Assembly: GCA_036872755.1 (NCBI GenBank) | Contig: JAVHNS010000002.1 | Span: 248,001-312,000, forward strand | Reading direction: 5' to 3' | Source: Orbilia blumenaviensis | Lineage: Eukaryota; Ascomycota; Orbiliomycetes; Orbiliales; Orbiliaceae | DNA length: 64,000 bases | Shown: positions 1 through 11,177 of the stretch, in pieces | How positions within the stretch are numbered: the first letter of the stretch is position 1 | Layout of the letters: every line of letters starts with the position of its first letter | The notes under the pieces: model-generated | Database searches by the model: none | The model's input: the letters and a program-made list of their open reading frames with translations, nothing else | Told to the model about the DNA's origin: nothing | Translations under genes and position numbers: made by a program

Positions 1-1109
1 GTCGAAAATTTGAGAAGAAGTCCTCGACTTAACTGGTTAATACAATTGCAGCCCAAGAACAGGAAATGGATTGTTTTTCCGCAGGCTGCATCAGGGCACG
101 GCAGCCCGCGATCCTGCAGGTTGGAATTGCTGAAAAATTAACAAGATCGAGCCGTCGAAGTGATTATGTCAGTTGCCACTCGTAAGGCGGCCTGCAGACG
201 GTACTAAACCACGTGGACTGTATTGCTCTATCTCAAGCCAGCGGTATCCGTTTGCATTCTCGGGTCAAGGATTCTTCGATGGTTACCTGTTTCGTCCAGG
301 AGGCTTTTCGCCTCTTGAATGATCCTGCCACACTTTCGATCTACAGGGCCGTCCTTTCAGCCACCTGGCGCAAGCTCCATCCTCTTGTAGTAGATGCGGT
401 CACGGTTCTATGATCGGGTCACACCGTCGTCGTGCAGGGCAGGGTTAGCAGTTTGGTAGCAAGTCAAACCCGGCCTAAAAAATGACTTGTTAAGTTTTCC
501 CTCTGAAGTGCATGGGCTAGCTCAGAAAAAAAGGGTCTGGTTCGACCAAGGATTCCACGCATTCTTTCCAGCTGGTTTGCTGACGGTGGCGGAACCTTCG
601 ACTACTGGCACGAGAAACGGTATAAAATCTATACTCTAGATTCCAACGTTGATTAACGGACCGAGTTTTTTACCGTACGAACAATTGACCTGACCTGACT
701 TGGGACCGCCTCTCTCGTCATAGAGCCACGTCGTCGCAATTCCATTTTGCAGTCGGACGACCAAATACTTTGCCTGATTGGTTGGAGCGTTACCTCCAGC
801 GTCCCTGCCTGCGTGAGCGCCATACTTAAAAAGAAATTTTAGACCTGGTAGCTGGCCTTGCGTTAGGAGACGTAGACGAAAGGAACTCACATAAGGATGT
901 TTGAGTGTTTCCAAAGACTGTCCTCCCCCATTGACTTTGTCCAATAAAATCTTTTCAGGGAGGCGTCCCCATTTTGAGAGACTTCGAATATCAAAACTTG
1001 AACGACTTTATTTCAAAACAGCCTTCGATATTGAATTTCCTCCCAAGACATCCATCTCTTCATCCGGGGTGAGACTTAACGGCACCGGCTCGATAGTGGC
1101 ACCACAGGT
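1..1109. other. Upstream region without a supported gene
   Basis: No reading frame here has recognisable protein character; the short open frames are not supported by any motif. The right end is presumably the promoter and 5' leader of the RNA-binding protein that starts at 1110. An in-frame stop at 1077-1079 limits how far that gene's first exon can extend leftward, unless a further upstream exon exists. Confidence 0.5.
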
Positions 1110-3298
1110 ATGGGTAATGTCCTGCAGCGGCCAGCTGGTGCACTAAACTCGGATGAGTACATAATTCTTGTTGGAAATGTGCGCCTCCCCGACCAATTCC
1201 TTTCGGTTGTCAGGAAATTTTATTGGGAATAAATGATTGTCGCTTCCCTAGTGACACTTTGTTTTCTCTCTAATCTCTTGTATTCAACTGGTTCTTTGCT
1301 AACAGCTGTCTATTTTCTTTTCATCCCTTTCTCTTTTTGGGAGATCTAACGAAGCCCTCTTTTTAGATACCATGGAAGGGGCGGTGGCAGGACCTAAAAG
1401 ACCTGGTCCGAGAAATCACACCGACTGTTCAACGAGTGGAGATATATCTAACAGCAGACGGGCGTTCGAGGGGATTTGGGTATGTTATCGTAAAGGAGCG
1501 GGATGAGGCAATAAAAGTAGTAGGTAAGTCTACCCCGATTCAATCCTGTGCGTAGTACCTGAGGGTTATTGTTTGCTCGCCAACATGCTGAGAATTGTGG
1601 CCTTAATCGCCTCCTGTCAGACCGTCTGGACGGCTTTGAATGGCATGGAAGGGCATTGATGGTAAAACTGGGGAACGAGGCCAATCCAGTCCCCGTTCTT
1701 GCGCAGGAGCCGAATCCGACGTCTTCTCCCGATGGAGGTCCAGTGCCAGAATACATTCCAGTGCCTCCGCTACCGGCAGAGTACAGTGGTAGTAGCATTG
1801 GTGCAAACTTTTCAGCATATTCGAATCTCGTTCCGTCTCAGCTCGCTGCCTACAACGAATGGATCGCGATTCAGGCGTATCACCACTATACAGCGTTGGC
1901 TCACAATGCTTCTATCCGTCTCCAAGAAGAGCGCTCTGGGACCCAACAGCATCTGGCAAACCAGGAGAGTGGTGGAACCGACCTTGATAGTAGTTTTCAG
2001 CAATTAAATCTTGTAGATGGGGGTGTGTCGCCAACTCGGGAGGCTGAAAGTCTGGTGGAAGAATATCGACGACAGGCTATGATAGCACAACGGGCGGCTG
2101 CTTTTCATTCTACACGGCACCACACACTCTTCCAAGAAGAATTATCTCGGTTTCAGGACAGCTCACCACTCGGTTTTCAGTCATCTTCCTCCTCCTCAAC
2201 CCAATCCTCCTCCTCGCCATTCAGTAAAAACACCTCCAGACGCAGCACACCAAACCAACCCAGTAACTCACGTCCTCAATCAGGCTTCTTAACTCTCTCA
2301 CCTCCCCAACCCCACTTCTCAACATACCCATTATCTCATTTCGCAGGATCCCGCTCTCCTTCGCTAAATATCAACTACTCGACAATGTCTTACTTACCAC
2401 AACGAGGTATGAAAGGCCGTGATACCTGGGACCTGTTTTCCTCTCACCATCCTTTCGCGTTTGTTGGCAACTCTTTCACACATTTCATGCCTCTTGTGAT
2501 TGAGTACCATTGCCAGTTATACTAACATCTCCCCGACTCATAGAGCAAAGTCCTATGCACCAGCAAGGCCACAATATGTCACCACTTCTACTTGTGCCAG
2601 GGGAATTTCAATCCCTTGCCTCCTTCTACGGTCCTGGGCCTGTCAATAGCTTCGCATACGGCCCCACAATGACATCACCGACCTCTCGACGCGCTGCCAG
2701 CATGCCAGTTCAAGGGTTTCCTGGTATACAACAGCAGCAACAGTATGCTCAGAGCGTGAATCAAGAAAATCGTCGATACCCGATCGTTCAACCTGTTTCC
2801 ATCCCTCCAACCCCGGTCTTCGTCAACAACGCTTCAGGCGTCCCAGTCAACTTGAGCCATGGCGGCGTTCAAACTGAGAGCCGTGGTATCTTTATTGGGA
2901 ACCTCCCGTATAATACACATTGGAAAGATCTTAGGACCTATCTAAGCCCGGCTGGTACCATCGTTCGCTGCGATGTTCCACGTAAGCCCAATAACAAAGG
3001 CCGTGGGTATGCAACCGTTCTTTTTGCAACATCTGAGGAAGCAGAGAGGGCATGCGAAATGTTCAACGGAACCATGTACCAGGGTCGTCAGATTCGAGTT
3101 CGTTTGGACACATATGCGAATACAAAATCAGTTGAGGTTGGAGGTCCGGTGGCAAGCGCAAGTACAGGATCAGCATCAGTTGGGGGGTCAGGGTCGGGTG
3201 GAAACCAGTCCTCTTTCTTCACGGATGGTGATGTTGACCAGGAAAAGAAAGAAGGTGGAGACCATCAGGGAGGACGAAAATCTTCAGCGTCGGTTTAG
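1110..3298 (+). CDS. Two-RRM RNA-binding protein
   Basis: Putative RNA-binding protein of about 588 residues, spliced by hand from four exons: 1110-1178, 1367-1523, 1621-2406 and 2544-3298. RRM1 (about residues 16-92) is spread over three exons: the RNP2-like YIILVGN ends exon 1, the RNP1-like GRSRGFGYVIV lies in exon 2, and the end of the domain opens exon 3. RRM2 (about 453-526) has RNP2 GIFIGNL and RNP1 KGRGYATVLF. Between and after the domains are Ser/Pro/Gln-rich low-complexity stretches. All junction phases agree, and the splice through RRM1 rebuilds an unbroken domain. The start is the first ATG in an open frame bounded by an upstream stop; an extra upstream exon is possible. The C-terminus is uncertain, because reading frames with fungal low-complexity character continue to about 3392. 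The role is probably mRNA binding; the target is unknown. Confidence 0.85.
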
Positions 3299-4531
3299 TT
3301 TCCTCAGCTGCAGAATTCGGCGCCTCCGATGTTCTGGCAAAATCGACCATACCACCCCAACCAACAGTACCATCACGACGGTTTTAGGTTCTAAGTGGAA
3401 GAAACAACAGAAATTATTGGAAGAGCATTGGGTACATCCGTGTTCAGATCTATTGGCCGTCTCTTTTACCGCCTCACTTATTACATGAATCATTTGTCGA
3501 GTTTCCGAAACGAGCGGGAGAGCACATAGATTTCTTTGGAACATATTCTTGAAAAAATTTCTCTTGTTACGTACATACCTGCTCAACAAAGGCGTCTGCA
3601 TCATTAATGCATGGTTCTTGGAATTAGTCTTTCTAGCGTATGGGGTATAATTCTTGCTAAATACGGGTACTGTACAAAAGGACAATTAACTTTTCTATCT
3701 TGGAAATAAAACCCGAAAACCTTGGAAGAAAAACGCCATGATGCTATATCCTGCAATAAACCGGCGTCTGTGATCATATGACCTGTCCGTTGTGACTACT
3801 TTTGTGCTCAGAAATTTCTACGTGGTTCGATGCATGATGAAGCCCCGCAGAGCTGGAGAGTCTGGTGTCCAAGGCATCGCCAAAGCATCCCAAGAAGGTT
3901 CTAGCAGAGCGTCCTACTGACAGGGGTATCCCCACATGCAACATCAACAACACAAGAGTTCCAAATTCTTCTTGTTGCAATCTCCAAAACAGGAAATGAC
4001 CGTCGGTGGCAGCTAGCATGCTAGCACTAGCATATCAGATTTCTCTTAATTATAGCTCCTCCCAGACCTCCGGAATCCGATAGGTGTTCGCCACTCCCCG
4101 AAAAACCGCTAGATGGCGATAGCCAATACAATTCGCCCGCATATCCAACTCCGAGAAAAGGTGACACCAAGTCCAGAGTCCGACTGTGGCAAAGGCATGT
4201 TTCTGCGTCAGCCCGCTACATATGCCGTGACTTGTTTGATAGGCGGGAGGCGTTGCTAGCATGCTCTTTATGAGTCTTTCACAAATCAATCTTTTAATAT
4301 TACATTCCTCAGCCCTTTGGAGTTTCAGTGTCCGCGTAGGTTTGTGGAGACAGTCCCGGTATCTGTATTGCTCTCTCCGGTGGCAATTCAAGTTGATATC
4401 CGATTGGAACATTCTGACGCGGCCCCGGTATTTTTATCTCATTCGCCGCGCACGCTTAACCAGTTCCTCGAATAGATAATTGCATTTCCGTAGGCTAAAC
4501 CCGGGTCCTTTCGTCTTTCTTACTCAACGAA
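3299..4531. other. Intergenic region, possible alternative 3' exon
   Basis: The first 95 bases remain open in two frames with Gln/Asn/Pro-rich character and could be an alternative last exon of the RNA-binding protein. The rest shows no supported gene. A 12-bp sequence occurs in inverted orientation at 4015-4026 and 4254-4265; it is largely self-palindromic. Confidence 0.4.
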
Positions 4532-6181
4532 TCAAGAAGGGAGATGGATCGAGGGATCAGGGTCTTCTGGGTTTCGGTTTCGGTGCAATAACAACATCCG
4601 TCCGATCTCCTCCATCCGTTGGACCTCTTGTTTTGCTTGTCCGACGGAAGCCTCGAGTTCCTCGGTCCGTTCTTTGAGTAGTCGGTTTTCTTTCCTCAGT
4701 GTAGTGATTTCATCGGGTTCTGTATCGGATCCAGGTAGCCGGGTAAGTCTAGCCGTTTCCTCGGCAACGACTGCTGCTGTGAGTCGTTGTTGCATATCCT
4801 CTATGATTTTATCTCGTTCTTCTATTTCTGACCTCAAGAAGATATCTCTATCTTTCCACCTCTTGCGTTCTACAACCGATAGGCTTTCCATTTGGGAAGC
4901 TAATTGGACGATATTCGAGTACTCTCTGACCCTAGCAACGAGTCTTTTATTGATACTATCACGTTGCTCTGTTAGCTCTTGGACCTGTGATTCTGACTGA
5001 TCAAGAGCTTCCTGAAGCCGGTCCCTTTCAGCTGAAAGAGAAACTATCTCTGCATCTGCGACTGAGCATTTCTTCTGAATCGCTGCACTTCGGGTTTGTT
5101 GTCGGCTGTAAGCGCCTAGGAGACGGTCATGTTCCTTCTGCAAGGCCTCGAGAGCTAGTGTTTTGGTAGATAACTTGTGCTGCAAATCGGAGACTACATC
5201 ACTGTATGCCTCCAATGAATGTTGGGATCCCATTTGCATGTTTTCTTGTGATAAAACTGTTTGTCTGTCTCTTATTTCTCCCATTTTGTCGTCTCCTAGT
5301 GGATGGGCCTTGTTGGTGTGTTCAAAATTACTGACTGGTGCCATAACCAAGGATTCGGTGACAGTGCTGATATCTGACCGGCCACGGCGAGGAGCCCTTT
5401 TCAAGGCTGGTGATTTCCTTTGCCTAGGTGATAGTTCGAGGTCGAGGTCCCAAGATTTAAAGTCAGTGTCTTCAAAGGTTTGTTGGTCTTTCCGAGAATG
5501 AGACCCTACAGCATTATTTGCCGAGGCAATGTTAGGGATTGGGCTTCTACGATTGATTGGCTGGTATAACTCGCTCATGAAAGGCCACTGGGGGGGATTG
5601 ACGGTTGTAGTCGAAGATGCAGAGGATGCTAGTCCGGCCCAACTGGTGGTTGTCGCTGGTGATACGACACTTGGAAGCGAACCACTATCAGCGGTTAAAA
5701 CCGAAGCGATGCTTAGTCTTCTAGGATACTCTCGAACTGGAAAGGACCTTATTGGGGTATCATCTTCTGTAGTCAAGCTGAGGGATTCGTCCCTGTGGTC
5801 TTCTGAAGAGCAAATCGTATTTGAGGGGAAGGAGTGAGAGACGACTGAGAGTTTCCGTCTCTTCAGGTAATCCTGGTGGTGGATATCTTTTTCTGGATTG
5901 TGTGCAGACTCTGAATACACCAGTGGGAAGCCTGCGTGCCGCAGACGCAATCGCTCCTGATCCGAGATACGTTTTGTAGGTACAACAGTATTCCCCAGGT
6001 CTGCAGTGGAAGACGACCAGGAAGGCAGTCCTGCTTCGCCAATTTTTAGGGCTCTGTGGTGGTGGTGTTCGGACGAGGCCGCTAAAAATGTGTTGGTGCT
6101 GTTGTCAGATAAGATGGAATGGATGTTGCTGGTTTTGGTGCTGCGACTCGCTGTCGACGGCTTGGTTGCTTCCTCGCTCAT
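4532..6181 (-). CDS. Coiled-coil protein of unknown function
   Basis: Single-exon gene of 549 residues. The start was set at the ATG beginning MSEEATKPS, because the open frame upstream runs into translated homopolymer (poly-F from the A/T tract at 6243-6268), which is far better explained as 5' leader. The N-terminal two thirds are Ser/Thr-rich, low in predicted order and contain basic patches such as KRAPRRGRSD. From about residue 350 to 535 heptad-like sequence (for example ALQKEHDRLLGAYSR, ESQVQELTEQRDSINKRL and KENRLLKERTEELEASV) predicts an extended coiled coil. The tail is short and hydrophilic. No catalytic motif, membrane segment or signal peptide is visible. The architecture would fit a cytoskeletal, spindle-pole or polarity scaffold, but no family is recognised. 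Confidence 0.8.
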   Translation of the reverse strand: MSEEATKPSTASRSTKTSNIHSILSDNSTNTFLAASSEHHHHRALKIGEAGLPSWSSSTADLGNTVVPTKRISDQERLRLRHAGFPLVYSESAHNPEKDIHHQDYLKRRKLSVVSHSFPSNTICSSEDHRDESLSLTTEDDTPIRSFPVREYPRRLSIASVLTADSGSLPSVVSPATTTSWAGLASSASSTTTVNPPQWPFMSELYQPINRRSPIPNIASANNAVGSHSRKDQQTFEDTDFKSWDLDLELSPRQRKSPALKRAPRRGRSDISTVTESLVMAPVSNFEHTNKAHPLGDDKMGEIRDRQTVLSQENMQMGSQHSLEAYSDVVSDLQHKLSTKTLALEALQKEHDRLLGAYSRQQTRSAAIQKKCSVADAEIVSLSAERDRLQEALDQSESQVQELTEQRDSINKRLVARVREYSNIVQLASQMESLSVVERKRWKDRDIFLRSEIEERDKIIEDMQQRLTAAVVAEETARLTRLPGSDTEPDEITTLRKENRLLKERTEELEASVGQAKQEVQRMEEIGRMLLLHRNRNPEDPDPSIHLPS

Positions 6182-6242
6182 CTTGAAACTGGCAGATTCG
6201 GACCGGCTCAACTTATTAGCAAAGTTGGGTGAATAGAAAACT

Positions 6243-6268
6243 AAAAAAAAAAAAAAAAAAAAAAAAAC
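6243..6268. repeat. Poly-A tract of 26 bp
   Basis: Uninterrupted A run on the plus strand, 62-87 bp upstream of the start codon of the minus-strand coiled-coil gene. In that gene it would read as poly-T in the leader or core promoter. Poly(dA:dT) tracts of this length commonly disfavour nucleosomes, so a promoter role is plausible. It could also be a retroposition scar, but no such element is recognisable beside it. Confidence 0.9.
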
Positions 6269-8287
6269 CTTCCAGCTGTTCCTCGATGTTCCGAACTGAC
6301 CGGTGGGACTCAACTAAGTCGCACCTGCAGCTAGCGGTATCGTGATGGTTTAGTATATGGGTCTGGAGCCAAGCGCAAGCAACCACACGGGAGTAGATAT
6401 TGCATTGCTCGAAAAACTTTTAGTCGAAGTGTCTCCGTGGATATTCTGTCATGTCATCCGTCGATACATTACTGGATGCTGGCTTCTTCTACAATCTCTG
6501 TCGGTCGCATGCATGCCTAGTAGCTTTTAGGGTACATGGCCTTGTAAGCGTTCACAGGGACGGGTCAAAGCGGACGCAATATAAACGGTCCAGCAGTGTG
6601 AGCATGAGCCCCAGAACCTCCTTGTCAACTTGAAACATGTCACCCATATCATCAGCTTCAATGTCAGCAGGCGCCAACTGGCTTGACTTCCAGATATAAA
6701 ACGACAGAAAGAAAGAAAAGTTCTAGAAAGGAAAGAAACCCGACAAGAGGCGAATGGAGGTGTCCGCATATCCCCGCTCTCTTAGGTCTTTCGAGGGTTT
6801 GGGCAAAGGAAATATTAATGTCCATGACATGTTGCCGTCTTACCTCCTTCAAACCCCTCCGACGCAATGTTAATAAAAACCCATTGATCTTCTGAACCGA
6901 CAACGGCAGTAAATGAAATTTCTTGCTTCCGTTTCTAATGTGTGTTTCCCCCTTCTGTCATTATTCTTATTGTTTTTTTCGATCATGACTAAGGCAGCCT
7001 TCGGTTCCAATGGATAGATCTTACGGCGCTAGACGGGTCGACTCGAATGCTTTTCTTGACTACCCTACTTAGTATGCGACGACGGAAAAAAGTATCCGTT
7101 CTGTTTTATTTCTGACCATGCTGCAATAGCCCCGGTTTACGAGGCTCTCATTAATAACAACATTTGCCTGGATGATGCAGTACCGTTGAACAGGGTGTTG
7201 CTAGCTAAGTAAGCCAAGCAGGAAAAGGAGCTTTGCTTACTTTGCAAACCCGAGCAGATGGAATCCATGTGCCCGGAAAGCTTGGTGGGTTCGGTAGTTA
7301 CGAAAGTAAAAATAAGAATATGATATAACCGTAGATCCTCGCCTTCCATTGCGATCCCACGTATGCATCTGGCCAGGGGAGTAGGTACCTCCTACTTTTG
7401 ATTCGTCTTATGAGCTTATCGGCCGGGTCCAGGGCGAGGCTCTAAGCCGTGCAGATTTCCACCTTCGCTGTTGCTGCCCTTTTATTAAAGGAAAAAAATA
7501 AAAAATTATCAGAAGGCGGCCACCTGTTGGCAGCATCGCGGGATCCTCTCATGCTTTGCCAATGCAATGACAGTGCAGGGGATGAAACTCGAGAGATCCG
7601 TTGGACATCAGACGGGTGGTCTCATTGTTCCCACAAATCGAATGCTTTCCCTCGGTCTGATAAATCTAGAGGAGTATCTTATGCGCTAGGCAGCTCACCA
7701 AGGTATAATCTAGTATCGCCTAGCTGTTAGTATTTAAACCCCGATAATTGGCATTTTAGGTATCCATATTCTTTGTCATCGTAGACCGCGACAGCGGATC
7801 GGCGTCACGTAAGAGAGGAGGCCTACTGGCACACTAGCTATCCCAATCGATATCGCCCCCTCTCCGTCATGGTGCATGCGACACTGCATTGCTCACGAAC
7901 CTTTTCTCCTTTTCAAGATCAAACATCGGCAACAGGTCTGGATCAAAAGAATTCCAATTTCCAGTTTGGAGGTATCTTGGGTGTGACTCCGTCGAAATAT
8001 AGCAGCAAGGTGTGTAATATAGTGGTAGACTGACCCACCGGTCCACTGCACTCTTGGATTCCGGAAGGAGCCATTGCAATTTTCATAATTGCGAACTAGG
8101 ATGTTATTCGAACGTACCGGGTATAGGCAATTGTAAGCGGCTCTTTTTATTCTTTAACACGTTCGCCTTCAACGGTCTCGGCGATCTAACTACCGTGGAG
8201 GAATTTATCAGAGCTCAGAGATCTCTAGGCTCTGTGGCCCAAGTTGCAGATGACCCCAGCCAGAACAAGCTCTCAACGCGAACATTT

Positions 8288-8289
<2 letters not shown>

Positions 8290-8320
<31 letters not shown>
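8290..8320. repeat. Poly-T tract of 31 bp
   Basis: Uninterrupted T run on the plus strand inside otherwise gene-free DNA. No adjacent open frame has the features of a retroelement. It may be a nucleosome-excluding tract or the A-tail scar of an old insertion; the sequence alone does not decide. Confidence 0.9.
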
Positions 8321-8324
<4 letters not shown>

Positions 8325-8933
8325 AACCAAAAATCACACACGCGCAACACGACACTGAGTCCAACATGTTAACACGCCTAATTGAGTTGATTCTGTTATA
8401 TGTTTGCACCTTCCTACATAGGGCAAGCCCACTTTACTATCGAAAAGCCGTGTGCTACAAGCTTATAGGTTTAGAGTCTTCCTGTTTCTCAGCATCACAT
8501 TGAACTCTACCTTTCCAGGTATGCCCACTGTCTATATAAGCCCTTCTATAGCTAAACACCATCGCGTGATCATGAGTACCCGGTACCTCTAGTTTTAGCT
8601 TAAGGCCTCAAGGAGTAACTATTCCCCCGTTCCCTTGCTGCGTGATCCGCGTGTACCCGTAGCTCTCAGCGATCGTATAAACATCTCCGTGAGACGAATA
8701 CCCATGGTTCGTAGCGTAAGGCGAGTCAAATGGAATAAGATAAAACGAGCAAATCGTTCTGTACCCCTCTCCGTTCTTGTACAAATGATAAAAATTAAAA
8801 AAGTTACAGGACCTATATGATCCTTGTGAGCTTATATGGCGGGAATTATACGCTGTCTTCTTTTCGCATGCGATAGCGCAAATACTTGGGTCGCTCTAGA
8901 TTCAGATAACACCCATAGTTAGCTATTGTATTG

Positions 8934-9827
8934 CTAAATTCGACGACTTGAGGGGCAGATTACCGCCTCGATGGAGGTGTAGCCCATATATGGATCCGGG
9001 CCCACAGGGGTCAAGCGTTTGCCATTGATAGCACCTGCAAGGGTTTCAACCGTGAACCCATCAACAGGGTGATAAGGCTCGTATTTCGCATATCCATTAG
9101 AATTATTAATCGTGACGTGGAAACCGTTCCGCCATTGGCCAGTGTTCGTAGCACTCGATGATGTGCTTCTGATACTGTAGAAAGAACATTTGATAATTTG
9201 GCCATTTGCGTTAATTTCAATATACAAATTGAAAAAGCGACTAGAGTTTTGTTTTGGATATCGTTTGCTATTAGAAAGACTCAACAAAAATGGACATCTG
9301 CCCACCTACCAGCCACTCATGGTGTTGCATTTTGCAGCGCAAAGGCTTGTGTCATACACGGGAATCGACCGGAATGTTAGATATGAGGACGCTTGGGTGG
9401 CCCCATTAAGGCCTGAAAAAACCAGGTAGTAGCCGTTGGCAGTGACTATGTTTGAACTTGGAGACCTCTTTCTCAATCTTCCCGGTTCTGTTGATTCAGA
9501 TGGGATTTCAAGAGCAGGGTCTGCTCCTGGGGCATCCGCGGCTGTGGCTTGTGCTACAACAGCATCAACGATCGCAGATCTTTCTATGGATGGACCACTC
9601 GTTTCTATTAGAAAATATCTCTGTTAGCCATCTCTGTTTTCTACATGAGGGTTAGCAAGTAATATTAAGGGTCACAAACCAGTCCCAAGGGGTGCTCCAG
9701 TCGGTTGGATCTCTGGTAGTCCATCAAAAAAATCTCCTGATAGCTCCTGAGGACGAGCTGCTGGTATCCCAAGGACCGCACCGAAATACAAGAAAGCTAC
9801 AATGGTAAGAACTTTCACCCCTTTCAT
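8934..9827 (-). CDS. Secreted four-cysteine (PAN/apple-like) protein
   Basis: Three exons (9827-9680, 9604-9310, 9240-8934) give a 249-residue protein; phases match and both introns have GT-AG ends. It opens with a clear signal peptide (MKGVKVLTIVAFLYFGAVLG) and an acidic pro-region. A dibasic LRKRS site near residue 100 looks like a Kex2 cleavage point. The mature part starts near NIVTANGYYLVFSGLNG and carries the spacing C-AAK-C-NTMSG-C-RFFN, then a fourth Cys (KCSFYS), separated by LYIEINANGQI. That pattern resembles the PAN/apple-like domains of many secreted fungal proteins, which can bind carbohydrate or protein. An intron interrupts the third Cys codon. It is the nearest gene to the minus-strand GT2 upstream and could act at the cell surface with it. 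Family placement is by pattern only. Confidence 0.8.
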
Positions 9828-11177
9828 CTTTAAGTCTAGATTTAGAGGGATTTCTTTTGTATTATTCACGCGGCCAGGAATCACTAGACCAGGAGGGACT
9901 CTTATAAAGGGCTGTTTAAACGGGCTTGGCGTAGCCCAAAGTATATTAATACTAGAATATAGAAGATATCGTGGTGAGAAATTGAGGCAGTCTAAGGGGG
10001 ATTGTATTTTAATTGTAATATGTATTTGATTTAGTGGATAGAATTGGATATTCTCAGGGGTGGTTGGAGGGGTTTTGTATAAGCACACGCAACTAACATA
10101 ACTTGGAGTCAATCGCAAAGCCTAGCCTCAAGCCGGGGTAGACATATCCATCAAAAAAAGAATTGTCCTACCCGAACTATAGAACGGCTGAGCGGTTCGA
10201 ATGGCCCTTTCGTGGTAGCTGAACCAGGCCGAGTCGGGTAAAGGACCGTTGGCGGCGTACTGTGGGGAGGATCCGAGACCCTTACGGCGTGCATGTGGCT
10301 TTGTGATACAATGGCGCCATGCCAAGTATGTATATCTTGGATATCTCGGAGTGAGCGTAATTGGATGCTAAACAATTCCAGGGTTGAATTGTTGCATGAA
10401 ACTAAAAGATATGACTTGGAGGGGTGTATGTTGTGTTAATATACCACCATGCCAAGCCAGGTAGTTGGTTTTATATGCATACAATTTATACTAAAACCCT
10501 CGAAAGCTTCGTGTAACCAACTTTCAGCTGAAAAAACAAAGAAAAAGAAAAGAAAAGAAATTCGAAAACCAGATAGTTCTTCTTCTTCTTTTGGTGAGTA
10601 GGGGTTTAGCCTAGGATGCCATGCTTAAATGCAAAAGATTGTAGATAGGCATATACTTCTCCCCAACTTTTCCAACCACGTGTTACGACGAGAGTGACCA
10701 CTGTACCAAATTTTACCTGATATTGATATTATAACGATAAACTATCTAGGTATCTATTGCTTTCCCTGTAGGTGTTTTTATTTGCGGTGGAGAAAAACAG
10801 GTCTGGTGAACCCTATTCGTGTGAATAAGAAAAAAAAAAAAATAAACAAAAGAAAACCAGGTTGAGAGTTCCTCATGTCGTGGGCTAGCTTCGGCCGGAG
10901 CTCAAAGTAGTCACCTTCGATTGAAGATTTCCATGGAAGTGTACGTTTGGACGCAAAGAACCATATATACGTAAATTTAAAAGATAAAGGAAAAATGAAC
11001 TTGACTGTCCTTCCGGATAGCGCATGTAGCTCATACATTTGTGATTTATACTTTAGTGATTGTGACACTGCCCTGGTTAGAGAGAGCCCCCACGTCCAGC
11101 TAGAACCTTCGTAGATAGAGCCATAGGCCCGTGTCTGGCTACGGATGGATATCTTGACAAATGGCTCCTTCAATTCG
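9828..11177. other. Intergenic region between secreted protein and GT2
   Basis: A 1.35-kb stretch with no supported gene. It contains the 3' flank of the GT2 gene and the promoter of the secreted-protein gene, both on the minus strand, plus A-rich low-complexity patches near 10530-10560 and 10830-10855. Confidence 0.5.

Larger units (their letters stand above)
6182..8933. other. Gene-poor region with homopolymer tracts
   Basis: No supported coding sequence in 2.7 kb on either strand. The open frames are short, low in family-like character and partly created by homopolymers. The region holds a 26-bp A run (6243-6268) and a 31-bp T run (8290-8320). It separates the coiled-coil gene from the secreted-protein/GT2/GH16 block. 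Confidence 0.5.

Noticed and set aside
636..944. 102-codon minus-strand frame near the left edge
   Set aside because: No motif, no start context and no continuation into neighbouring exons.
6182..6313. N-terminal extension of the coiled-coil gene containing poly-Phe
   Set aside because: It is a translation of the poly-A/T tract; the ATG at 6181 is a normal start and the tract fits a leader.
8054..8503. 149-codon frame across the poly-T tract
   Set aside because: The frame is kept open largely by the homopolymer and has no recognisable domain.
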